From Polyangiaceae bacterium (lineage in GTDB: Bacteria; Myxococcota; Polyangia; Polyangiales; Polyangiaceae): a DNA stretch of 5,335 nt. The position numbers and the translations under genes were made by a program. The stretch is from assembly GCA_025936205.1 (NCBI GenBank), contig JAICTU010000572.1, forward strand, positions 1 to 5,335, given 5' to 3'. Below the pieces are notes generated by a model. That model had not been told where the DNA came from and did no database searches. It saw only the letters and a list, made by a program, of their open reading frames with translations. Each line of letters begins with the position of its first letter. The stretch's first letter is position 1. Positions 1-5,335 of the stretch are shown here, piece after piece.

Positions 1-1779
1 CGGGCTACCAACCCCCGCCGCGCGCGCCCAAACCTCACGCAGATTCCGTCCGGCGAAATCGAGATTGAGGTGCTCGGGATGGGCGAGCATCAGATACAGC
101 TCCAGCTCGTTGTAGGCGGCCTCGAAGCTCGCCGGATCCATCCCGCGCTGGTCGGAGGAGACGCGGATGCTGTCGCTCAAGCGCTCGCGCACCGGCCCCT
201 GCACCACTGCTCGCAATTGCTCGAGGTAGCGAATGCGAAGCGCGTCCCGCAGCGGCTCCGCCGTGTACAGACCCCACCAGCGCCGCAGACTGAAGCGGCT
301 GGCCGCCGTCTGCAGCTTCACAAAACGATCGCTCAACAGGTCGAGCGCTTCGCTATTGATGCCGCCCTGGGGCCGCCTCATCCCCATCTGTGCCGACGCG
401 TGCACATCGTCGAGCGTCGAGTCGATCAGAGAAAAATTCGTGATGCAGCTCAGCGCGGGCGGCACGATGCCCAACAGGAACAGCGCGAGTGCCGCACCCA
501 CGAGCAGCGCCTGCTGGCGGCGGTCGACGAGCAACCGGCGCTTCGAGCGCGTCGCGGAGTGACGATCGGGAAACACCACGCGCGGAAACAGCTCACCGAG
601 AAAATAGCTGCGTCCGACGCTGGGCGCGGCAAAGCTGGTGTGCACGGCGAAGGCCGTGCCCGGGCCCTTGAGCGCGGGCCCCGCCGCTTCAAAGCCGCCG
701 CCATCTCCGCAGCTGGTGAAGTAAAAGCCACGTAGGAGCGGCGTCTCCTGATAGCTGCTCGGCCGGAACAGTTCTTCCACGAGGCGCGTGAGCGGGGCGC
801 GCACGGTCTCGAACTCGACCGGGAAGCGCAACGCGGCGGCGCAGCTTTCGGGAGTGCGCTGGGCTGCTGGCAGACGGGCGAGCAGATGCGCGTGCAGCGC
901 CTCTTTCATCAAATCGAACTCGGCCTTGAGCGCCTCCACCGGCTGCAGCCCCTCGTTCTGCTGCAGCTCGAACGTAGCGCCCCAGATGCGCTCGCTCGCC
1001 GCGCCGCCCACATCGTCGTAGAACTGGCTGAAGCCCGGCAATAGGTCCGACTTCGTCAGCAACAAATACACGGGCAGCACGCTGCCGAGCTGGTTGCCCA
1101 ACTCCTCGAGGCATGAGCGTAGCCGCTTGGCTTTCTCCTCCAGCTGCTCGGGCCGGTCGCTCACGAGCTCACTCACGTTGTAAGCGAGCACGACTCCGTC
1201 GAGCGGCTTCTGGCGCCGAGTGCGGCGCAGCGCCGCGAGCAGTTCGGACCATTCGGCGTCCTCGCCGTCGCCGAGCGCGTAGCGTCCCGCGGTGTCGATC
1301 AGCACACCGCCGTCCGCAAGCCAGGGCTCGATACCTCTCGTCGGTGCGGTCGTGCGCGTCTTGGGCTGGCGCCCGCCTGCCGCTCGGAGCGAGAGCCCGG
1401 AGTTCTGCAGCGCGGTGCTCTTGCCCGCGCCGGGCGGCCCTAGCACCAGATACCAGGGCGAAGCGTAGAGGGCGCGGTTGCCAAAACGGCTGCCGCTGTA
1501 GTTCCGGCGCAACGCCGCGGCGAGCTCGCGCACGCGGCCCTGGATCTCGAGGACGGCCTCCGGGCGAACGCTCCGGTCCTTGCTTTGCCGGCGCAGCTCG
1601 GCTTCCAGCTCCGCGGCGCGTTGCCGCGAGCGCACGAAACGGAACGCGACCAGGATCCCCAGCGCCGCCAGCACCAGCACCGAGACGCCAATCGGAATCC
1701 CCAGCGGCCAGCCGAGGAGCAGCGCCGCCGTCCAGATGCCGGCGATGACGAGGATGCCGCAGACGATGGCCCAGATCAT
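1..1779 (-). CDS. tssM: T6SS membrane-complex protein TssM (IcmF family), C-terminal part cut by window edge
   Basis: TssM is the inner-membrane protein that spans the periplasm and joins TssL and TssK on the cytoplasmic side to the TssJ lipoprotein. One reading frame stays open without a stop from the ATG at 1777-1779 to base 1, giving 593 residues; full family members are usually about 1,100-1,200, so roughly half is visible. Two membrane segments lie at about residues 2-23 and 28-48. A cytoplasmic NTPase-like domain follows, with Walker A GPPGAGKST at 114-122, DTAG at 162-165 and TKSD at 242-245. The family-typical stretch LLRGFYFTS is at 348-356. A third membrane segment at about 424-446 precedes the start of the periplasmic part. 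The start overlaps the tssL stop as ATGA, which implies translational coupling, and a weak AGGG ribosome site lies 10 bases upstream. The intact Walker A motif suggests nucleotide binding, which not all TssM proteins retain. Family assignment is very secure. Confidence 0.96.
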   Translation of the reverse strand, partial: MIWAIVCGILVIAGIWTAALLLGWPLGIPIGVSVLVLAALGILVAFRFVRSRQRAAELEAELRRQSKDRSVRPEAVLEIQGRVRELAAALRRNYSGSRFGNRALYASPWYLVLGPPGAGKSTALQNSGLSLRAAGGRQPKTRTTAPTRGIEPWLADGGVLIDTAGRYALGDGEDAEWSELLAALRRTRRQKPLDGVVLAYNVSELVSDRPEQLEEKAKRLRSCLEELGNQLGSVLPVYLLLTKSDLLPGFSQFYDDVGGAASERIWGATFELQQNEGLQPVEALKAEFDLMKEALHAHLLARLPAAQRTPESCAAALRFPVEFETVRAPLTRLVEELFRPSSYQETPLLRGFYFTSCGDGGGFEAAGPALKGPGTAFAVHTSFAAPSVGRSYFLGELFPRVVFPDRHSATRSKRRLLVDRRQQALLVGAALALFLLGIVPPALSCITNFSLIDSTLDDVHASAQMGMRRPQGGINSEALDLLSDRFVKLQTAASRFSLRRWWGLYTAEPLRDALRIRYLEQLRAVVQGPVRERLSDSIRVSSDQRGMDPASFEAAYNELELYLMLAHPEHLNLDFAGRNLREVWARAAGVGSP

Positions 1780-2570
1780 GGCGTTGACACCCTGGGCAGC
1801 TCCAGCGAGCTACCGGCGATCTCGGTAATGGCAGAGCGTAGCTCGCGCTCGACGGACCAGCCCGTGAGGGCGACGGTGAGCGCGATCAGAAATAGCCCGC
1901 CCACGATGACCCAGCCCACGACGCCGTGCCCGCGAGCGGCAGCCCGTGCCACGCGCTCGGGCGCGCCATGCGGACTCAGGTTGTCAGGCGGGGCCAGCAC
2001 GCTGTCCAGCTGTTGACGTGCGGCGCGCGTGAACTTGGCGAGCGCCTTGGCATCGCCACTCTGCGCATACATGCCTTGAAAGCCGAGCGCGAGACACAAG
2101 TAGTAGACCTGGACTGCGAAGGGCCGGCCTCCGTTGCGCACGAGTGCGCTCAGGCGCACGAAGAAGTCCTCGCCCGCGTTGTTGTCACGATAGAGATCGA
2201 ACTGCAGCGGGCGATTCATCCACTCGGTGCGCCCGGCCCAGTTCGCTTTCAGCACCTGCTCGTCGAGCAGCGCGACGAGGGCGTAGCGCGCTTCCGCCAA
2301 ATCTGCGTCGGGGATCGCGGCGCGCCGGCCTCGGCTCACCATCTTATCGAGGGCGGCCGTGAGCTGCTGGCGTAGCTCCGTTGGTCCGGGCAGCTGTGCC
2401 GAGACGGGCAGCTGGGCAGCCGTCGCCAGCACGTCCGCGCAGGCGCGGTACATCAGTTGATGCAGACTGCGCGCGGAACCACGCGGGGAAGTCGACGCGT
2501 CACGGCTCTCCGCGACGGGTCGGCGTTCCTTGCCGGCGCGCTCAGCCGAGGTGCTTCGCGTCGATCGCAT
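1776..2570 (-). CDS. tssL: T6SS inner-membrane protein TssL (DotU family), short form
   Basis: TssL forms the cytoplasmic platform of the T6SS membrane complex with TssM and contacts TssK. With the ATG at 2568-2570 it is 264 residues. The DotU domain begins near residue 36. Recognisable family stretches are YALVALLDEQVL (96-107), FFVRL (136-140) and YYLCLALGFQGMY (156-168), and a single C-terminal membrane segment lies at about 217-239. Only about 25 residues follow that segment, so there is no OmpA-like peptidoglycan-binding domain; this is a short TssL. The start is uncertain. An in-frame GTG at 2598-2600 would add 10 residues, and neither start has a clear ribosome site. Both overlap the end of tssK, by 29 or 59 bases, so translation is probably coupled. 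Residues 1-35 are polar, rich in Arg and Ser, and not part of the conserved domain. The TGA stop overlaps the tssM ATG. Confidence 0.94.
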   Translation of the reverse strand: MRSTRSTSAERAGKERRPVAESRDASTSPRGSARSLHQLMYRACADVLATAAQLPVSAQLPGPTELRQQLTAALDKMVSRGRRAAIPDADLAEARYALVALLDEQVLKANWAGRTEWMNRPLQFDLYRDNNAGEDFFVRLSALVRNGGRPFAVQVYYLCLALGFQGMYAQSGDAKALAKFTRAARQQLDSVLAPPDNLSPHGAPERVARAAARGHGVVGWVIVGGLFLIALTVALTGWSVERELRSAITEIAGSSLELPRVSTP

Positions 2571-3900
2571 ACACGGCCAGGGTCGCCCCGCTCCAGTCAC
2601 CGTCGGAGGGCAGGTAGAGCGCGATCGAGGATGTATTCTTCACGTCGTCCCAGTGCGCGCCCTCCTTGCGTAGTCGGAAGAAACACGTACCGGGACGCAC
2701 CGGCAGAGCCGCCGAGGGGTTCCACTCCACGTCGACGCGCACCCCGCGTACGGCTTGCTTGACCACCGTATAGATCTGGTTCCAGCCGGCGATCTTGAGC
2801 ACCGCGGGCACGCGATCCCGCACCACCGCATCGACCAGATTGGCGCGCACCGCGACGAACAGCTCGCGTTGGGCGAGCTTCGCGTCGCGCAGCTTACCGA
2901 GGTACATACCATCGGAACGCCGCTCCAGATCGATCTCCACGTACGGCCGCTCACGCTCGCCCGTGATCAGCGAGATGGCGCGAGCGAAGAGCGCCTCGAA
3001 CACGTCCCCGAGTTCCAGATAATTGAACTTGGTGAGGCTCGTCGGGTCCAGGTCCGAGACGAAGCTCGTCAATTGACCCACCAGGCCCGCCACCGTCACG
3101 TACACTTCCTCCGGGTGGACGCGCGGCGTCTCCATCAAATGCGAGAGCAGGGGGATCGCCCCGTTGAGGGTATGGAGCAGCCAGAAGCTCTCCGCGGCCG
3201 CGGAGTGAAATTCTACATTGCCCGCTTTCTGACTGCGCTCGGCGGAAAGCGAATTGCGCTGGGCGATGGCCGCGCTGAGCACGCGATGTAAGCCGCCTTT
3301 GATGAAGGGCGCCGCGTCGATGTTCAATACGGGAGGCACATGGTTGTCACGCACGATGGCTTGCCCCGAGCCCTGGCGGATCAGCTCGCAGATGCGAATC
3401 ACGCTGTAGCCCTCGCGCCGCTCGTTGCCGAGAAAAATGCGTAGATTGGGCCGGGCCCATTCGATCTCGAGTGGAGCCGCCCCCGTGTTCACGTCGTTGA
3501 CGGTCTCGACGTCCTGCTGGTAGCGGCGCGGTTCGTAGGGCTCATTCGGGCGGCCCACGATGGCGCCTGAGGTTTCGTGTGCCAGGCCCAGAAACACCTC
3601 GAGCTTGGGCAACTCGGGCGCGAAGGCGGCCGCGAAATTGCGCGGCTCCGGCGCGGGCTGCTCATAGTCTTCCCCGCACGCCACGCTGACGCCGTCGGGC
3701 CAAATGGCTCGAAAGCGCAAAATTTTGAGCTCGCTCGAGGCGAGCGCCCGCGTTTCAATCTCCAGCTCCGTGATGCCCCAGTCGTAGTGGGCAAGCGACG
3801 ACACGCGATCCCGCAGCAGCTGCTCGTGATAGCGATCCTGTTGCTGAAAATGGTGCTGGCTCACCAGCACACCTTCGGACCAAACGGGCTTCTGCGGCAT
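2542..3900 (-). CDS. tssK: T6SS baseplate-membrane connector TssK
   Basis: TssK is the cytoplasmic trimer that links the phage-like baseplate to the TssL/TssM membrane complex. The 452-residue length fits the family, which is usually about 440-450. The N-terminus shows the family hallmark VWSEGVLVSQHHFQQQDRY at residues 6-24. Further family-like stretches are the NHVPPVLNI segment (186-194), the helical LLHTLNGAIPLLSHL (241-255) with HPEEVY (262-267), and a C-terminal domain ending FFRLRKEG...ALYLPSDGDW (407-436). In studied TssK proteins the C-terminal domain contacts the membrane complex. The ATG start at 3898-3900 is supported by an AGGAAAGAG ribosome site and by the conserved N-terminus that starts only a few residues in. 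It lies 48 bases after tssJ, and its last bases overlap tssL. The cluster is ordered tssJ-K-L-M on one strand and looks like one operon. No frameshift or missing region is apparent. Confidence 0.97.
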   Translation of the reverse strand: MPQKPVWSEGVLVSQHHFQQQDRYHEQLLRDRVSSLAHYDWGITELEIETRALASSELKILRFRAIWPDGVSVACGEDYEQPAPEPRNFAAAFAPELPKLEVFLGLAHETSGAIVGRPNEPYEPRRYQQDVETVNDVNTGAAPLEIEWARPNLRIFLGNERREGYSVIRICELIRQGSGQAIVRDNHVPPVLNIDAAPFIKGGLHRVLSAAIAQRNSLSAERSQKAGNVEFHSAAAESFWLLHTLNGAIPLLSHLMETPRVHPEEVYVTVAGLVGQLTSFVSDLDPTSLTKFNYLELGDVFEALFARAISLITGERERPYVEIDLERRSDGMYLGKLRDAKLAQRELFVAVRANLVDAVVRDRVPAVLKIAGWNQIYTVVKQAVRGVRVDVEWNPSAALPVRPGTCFFRLRKEGAHWDDVKNTSSIALYLPSDGDWSGATLAVYAIDAKHLG

Positions 3901-3904
3901 TCGA

Positions 3905-3913
3905 CTCTTTCCT
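3905..3913 (-). promoter_or_regulatory. Ribosome binding site of tssK
   Basis: Read on the minus strand the sequence is AGGAAAGAG, ending 4 bases before the tssK ATG, with the AGGA core 9 bases away. It supports the start at 3900 and independent initiation of tssK, which does not overlap tssJ. Confidence 0.7.
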
Positions 3914-3948
3914 GCTGGCTTGGCTCGTAGCTTCCCCGGACCCCTCGC

Positions 3949-4497
3949 CTACAGGTTCGGAGCGCCTGCGCCCTGGGCTTCCCGCCCTCGTCCATCTTGG
4001 ATCTTCATGCGATCCAGCCACAAGCTGATCTGTGACTCGGCCGGGGGGCACGGCGGTTTCGCCTTGAGTGGCTCGAGCTCAAACGTCGAAAACCAGTCTT
4101 TGCCCTTGGAGTCCCTAAACAGCGCCACGGCCGCGATGGACGTGGTCGCGGGCAGCAGGTCGAGCTTCATCTGCACACTCTTTCCCGGATACGCGGTCTG
4201 CTCGTCTCTCTTGAGCAGATCGTCGTGCAGCACGGCTTTGTCGTTCTGCCAGACCTCGTCGAACGCCGCGTTGCGCAGCGAAGCGTCGCTCTTGAGCTGA
4301 TAGATCCGCACCTGAACCGGCATACCTGGCCCGCCAGCGCTCGCGTTCACCTGCTGGCTCGCCGAAACGGTCACGACCACACCGGTGCGTTGACAGGGCT
4401 CCGCAGGCGGCGGCGCCGCAGGCGGGGGTGGCGGCGGAGAGGAGCAAGCCAGCGCGAGGGAACCGGCGAGCACGGCATAGGCGTACGAACGAGCCAT
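3949..4497 (-). CDS. tssJ: T6SS outer-membrane lipoprotein TssJ
   Basis: TssJ is a lipoprotein anchored in the outer membrane that binds the periplasmic end of TssM. The 182-residue product starts with a short signal peptide (Arg3, hydrophobic core about 6-17) ending LALAC, so Cys18 is the likely lipidated residue. Ser at +2 fits outer-membrane sorting. The lipobox is imperfect, with Ala at -3 where Leu is usual. A proline-rich tether (21-33, with six consecutive Pro) leads to the conserved domain. Its family pattern is NASAGGPGMPVQVRIYQL (51-68), FDEVWQND (79-86), LHDDLL (90-95), PGKSV (104-108) and ALFRD (125-129). Two further cysteines, Cys35 and Cys150, flank the domain and could form a disulfide. 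The last 15 residues are a polar tail with Gly and Ala. The ATG at 4495-4497 is the only start that gives a signal peptide; its ribosome site is weak (GGCGGA, about 12 bases upstream). As first gene of the minus-strand operon it is presumably read from a promoter in 4498-4733. Confidence 0.94.
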   Translation of the reverse strand: MARSYAYAVLAGSLALACSSPPPPPPAAPPPAEPCQRTGVVVTVSASQQVNASAGGPGMPVQVRIYQLKSDASLRNAAFDEVWQNDKAVLHDDLLKRDEQTAYPGKSVQMKLDLLPATTSIAAVALFRDSKGKDWFSTFELEPLKAKPPCPPAESQISLWLDRMKIQDGRGREAQGAGAPNL

Positions 4498-4532
4498 CGC
4501 GTCGTGTATATCCGCCTCGAGGGTGGGAGAAA

Positions 4533-4561
4533 AGAATGGCGGTCACCTGAAGTTCTCTCAA
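4533..4561 (-). promoter_or_regulatory. Candidate sigma70-type promoter for tssJKLM (weak)
   Basis: On the minus strand TTGAGA (4556-4561, five of six matches to the -35 consensus) is followed after 17 bases by CATTCT (4533-4538, three of six matches to the -10 consensus). It would place the transcript start about 30 bases before the tssJ ATG. The location is right for a promoter of the divergent operon, but the -10 is poor and such matches arise by chance. A high-GC organism may also use other sigma factors. Confidence 0.25.
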
Positions 4562-4567
4562 AAAGGA

Positions 4568-4581
4568 CGGAACCGGCTCCG
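4568..4581. repeat. 14-bp imperfect palindrome between divergent genes, possible operator
   Basis: CGGAACCGGCTCCG matches its own reverse complement at 12 of 14 positions. It lies in the region shared by the tssJ and hcp promoters, just upstream of the candidate tssJ -35 element. A dimeric regulator binding here could act on both directions, but no regulator gene is visible and GC-rich DNA gives such palindromes by chance. Confidence 0.25.
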
Positions 4582-4638
4582 CTGCTGGACCGAGGACCAT
4601 CTCGAGAGCGAGAGCACGACCCATTGACCCAGAACCCA

Positions 4639-4655
4639 CCGCCGGTTACTGGCGG
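4639..4655. repeat. Small inverted repeat upstream of hcp
   Basis: CCGCC (4639-4643) and GGCGG (4651-4655) form a 5-bp inverted repeat around a 7-base centre. It lies just downstream of a TTGACC (4624-4629) that resembles a -35 element for hcp, although the matching -10 (TACTGG, 4647-4652) is very poor. It could be an operator or the first hairpin of the hcp leader, or neither. Confidence 0.25.
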
Positions 4656-4665
4656 ACAGACAAAC

Positions 4666-4700
4666 GAGGGAACCCCTCCCATGTCCCGCCGAGGGGGCGG
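4666..4700 (+). promoter_or_regulatory. Hairpin-forming leader of hcp
   Basis: Two adjacent hairpins can be drawn: GAGGG (4666-4670) with CCCTC (4674-4678), and CCCGCC (4685-4690) with GGGCGG (4695-4700) around a GAGG loop. A third pairing, CCCCTC (4673-4678) with GAGGGG (4691-4696), excludes both. The region ends 21 bases before the hcp ribosome site, so it may affect mRNA stability or translation of hcp. This is inferred from base pairing only. Confidence 0.3.
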
Positions 4701-4734
4701 GGTTGTGGCCTCTCGCACCGCAAGGAGACCCTAA
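4681..4734 (+). CDS. Possible 17-codon leader ORF overlapping the hcp start
   Basis: An ATG at 4681 opens a frame of 17 codons (MSRRGGGVVASRTARRP) that ends with TAA at 4732-4734, overlapping the hcp ATG as TAATG. A GAGGG sequence (4666-4670) lies 10 bases upstream and could serve as ribosome site, although it may be sequestered in a hairpin. The peptide is rich in Arg and Gly and resembles no family I recognise. The arrangement would couple its translation to hcp. It could equally be a chance open frame, since it is very short and lies in GC-rich untranslated sequence. Confidence 0.25.
   Translation: MSRRGGGVVASRTARRP
4722..4728 (+). promoter_or_regulatory. Ribosome binding site of hcp
   Basis: AAGGAGA lies 5 bases before the hcp ATG at 4734. 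It is the strongest ribosome site in the window, fitting the high expression expected of a tube subunit, and it fixes the hcp start. Confidence 0.85.
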
Positions 4735-5222
4735 TGGCCATTGATATGTATTTGAAGCTGGACACGGTCGAGGGCGAGTCCCTCGACGACGGACACGCCG
4801 GTGAAATCGACCTGCTGTCCGCTAATTTCGGCGCATCGCAGACCGGCACATCGCACACCGGCGGCGGTTCAGGCGCCGGCAAAGTGACGATGCAGGACAT
4901 GGTGATCACCAAGAAGGTGGACAAGTCATCCCCCATCTTGTTTCTGCTCCTGTGTCAGGGCCAGCACATCACCAAAGGCACGCTGACGGTGCGAAAAGCC
5001 GGCGGCAAGAAGCCGCTCGAGTACCTGAAGATGAACTTCGGGAACGTCTTTATCACGGGTTTTCAGCAGACCGGTAGCGACGGCCAGGAGGAGCTCACGG
5101 AGCAGGTGACGCTCAACTTCCAGCAGGTGTCGGTCGTCTACACGCCTCAGAAAGAGGATGGATCGGGCGGTCCGGCCATCACCAAAGGCTGGGACGTCAA
5201 AACCAACAAGGCCTGGCCCTAA
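4734..5222 (+). CDS. hcp: T6SS tube protein Hcp (Hcp1-like)
   Basis: Hcp forms hexameric rings that stack into the T6SS inner tube and is exported with effectors; TssD is the systematic name. The product has 162 residues, the usual size for Hcp1-type proteins. Family features include the opening MAIDMYLKLDTVEGES (1-16), HAGEIDLL (21-28), the Gly-rich GGGSGAGKV (43-51) leading into VTMQDMVITKKVDKSSP (51-67), LTVRKAGG (84-91) followed by LEYLKMNF (95-102), LTEQVTLNFQQV (121-132) and VYTPQKEDGSGGP (135-147) before a Trp-containing C-terminus. There is no signal peptide, as expected for a cytoplasmic protein exported by the T6SS, and no C-terminal effector extension. It has a strong ribosome site, is transcribed away from tssJKLM and is closed by its own terminator, so its expression level can differ from that of the membrane complex. 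Confidence 0.97.
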   Translation: MAIDMYLKLDTVEGESLDDGHAGEIDLLSANFGASQTGTSHTGGGSGAGKVTMQDMVITKKVDKSSPILFLLLCQGQHITKGTLTVRKAGGKKPLEYLKMNFGNVFITGFQQTGSDGQEELTEQVTLNFQQVSVVYTPQKEDGSGGPAITKGWDVKTNKAWP

Positions 5223-5246
5223 AGCGGCGCAGCGCACTTGGAAAGG

Positions 5247-5277
5247 ACGAGCGGTTCCAGCTGGGGCCGCTCGTTTT
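5247..5277 (+). terminator. Intrinsic terminator downstream of hcp
   Basis: ACGAGCGG (5247-5254) pairs perfectly with CCGCTCGT (5267-5274). The inner TTCC and GGGG extend the stem by two G-C and two G-T pairs, leaving an AGCT loop. A run of four T (5274-5277) follows at once. It begins 24 bases after the hcp stop, so hcp is probably monocistronic or largely so. Confidence 0.85.
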
Positions 5278-5303
5278 GGGCAGCCTGCGGCGCCGGACCA
5301 TTA

Positions 5304-5321
5304 ACGGCGTTTCCGCGCCGT
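5304..5321. repeat. GC-rich hairpin after the hcp terminator
   Basis: ACGGCG (5304-5309) and CGCCGT (5316-5321) form a 6-bp perfect inverted repeat around TTTCCG. There is no T-run directly after it, so it is not a standard terminator. It may be a second attenuating structure, part of the next intergenic region, or chance. Nothing else is recognisable from 5278 to the window end. Confidence 0.3.
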
Positions 5322-5335
5322 GCATTTGGCCTGCA

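Noticed and set aside
70..735. 221-residue open frame on the plus strand opposite tssM
   Set aside because: The opposite strand holds continuous TssM coding sequence with recognisable motifs. The plus-strand translation is rich in Arg, Ala and Gln and resembles no family; long antisense frames are common in GC-rich genes.
1113..1748. 211-residue open frame on the plus strand opposite tssM
   Set aside because: It is antisense to the Walker A region of TssM and is an Arg/Ala/Ser-rich translation with no domain pattern.
1..1779. Possible frameshifted or broken tssM, since no long stop-to-stop frame is bounded within the region
   Set aside because: Reading the minus strand from ATG 1779 gives 593 uninterrupted codons to the window edge; the gene is cut by the window, not broken.
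2755..3291. 178-residue open frame on the plus strand opposite tssK
   Set aside because: It is the mirror of a conserved TssK segment; the His/Arg/Leu-rich product is typical of antisense reading of a GC-rich gene.
4515..4606. Two CTCGAG palindromes (4516-4521 and 4601-4606) as paired operator sites
   Set aside because: Six-base palindromes of this composition are frequent in GC-rich DNA and the flanks of the two copies do not match.
4115..4639. 174-residue minus-strand frame overlapping the tssJ start
   Set aside because: It is in a different frame from TssJ and gives an Arg/Ala-rich product without a family pattern, whereas the TssJ frame shows a signal peptide and conserved domain.
4693..4714. 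GG-N10-GC spacing resembling a sigma54 promoter before hcp
   Set aside because: Only the GG and GC dinucleotides match; the rest of the -24/-12 consensus is absent, the stretch is a G run where such spacing is expected by chance, and it would start transcription at the ribosome site.
4225..4734. 169-residue plus-strand frame running from inside tssJ to the hcp start
   Set aside because: Most of it is antisense to tssJ and contains an Arg run mirroring the TssJ proline tether. Only its last 17 codons, from ATG 4681, were kept as a low-confidence leader ORF.

Overview
This window is the core of a type VI secretion system (T6SS) locus. Four genes on the minus strand, tssJ-tssK-tssL-tssM, encode the membrane complex and the baseplate connector. 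A divergent hcp gene on the plus strand encodes the inner-tube protein. All five products resemble established T6SS families by sequence pattern. I see no mobile element, CRISPR array, tRNA or rRNA.

The DNA is strongly GC-rich, with mostly G or C at third codon positions. Together with the Gram-negative envelope machinery, this suggests a high-GC proteobacterium or a myxobacterium-type (Myxococcota) genome. That placement is an inference and the window holds no marker gene to settle it.

Layout: tssM (593 codons, truncated by the left edge) occupies 1-1779. It shares a 4-base ATGA overlap with tssL (1776-2570), which in turn overlaps the end of tssK (2542-3900). A 48-base gap separates tssK from the lipoprotein gene tssJ (3949-4497). 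The 236-base region 4498-4733 must hold the promoters for both directions. It also contains several small inverted repeats and a possible 17-codon leader ORF that ends in TAATG across the hcp start. hcp (4734-5222) is followed by a strong intrinsic terminator (5247-5277). The last 60 bases hold only a small GC-rich hairpin.

How the parts fit together: TssJ is the outer-membrane lipoprotein that binds the periplasmic part of TssM. TssM and TssL form the inner-membrane platform, and TssK links that platform to the baseplate and tail. Hcp hexamers stack into the tube that is fired through the complex. The sheath genes (tssB/tssC), the remaining baseplate genes (tssE/F/G), vgrG and clpV are absent here and presumably lie outside.

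I found no convincing undescribed system. The points most worth a second look are in the intergenic region (leader ORF with coupled stop/start, and mutually exclusive hairpins ahead of hcp), plus the proline-rich tether of TssJ and the TssL that lacks a peptidoglycan-binding domain.
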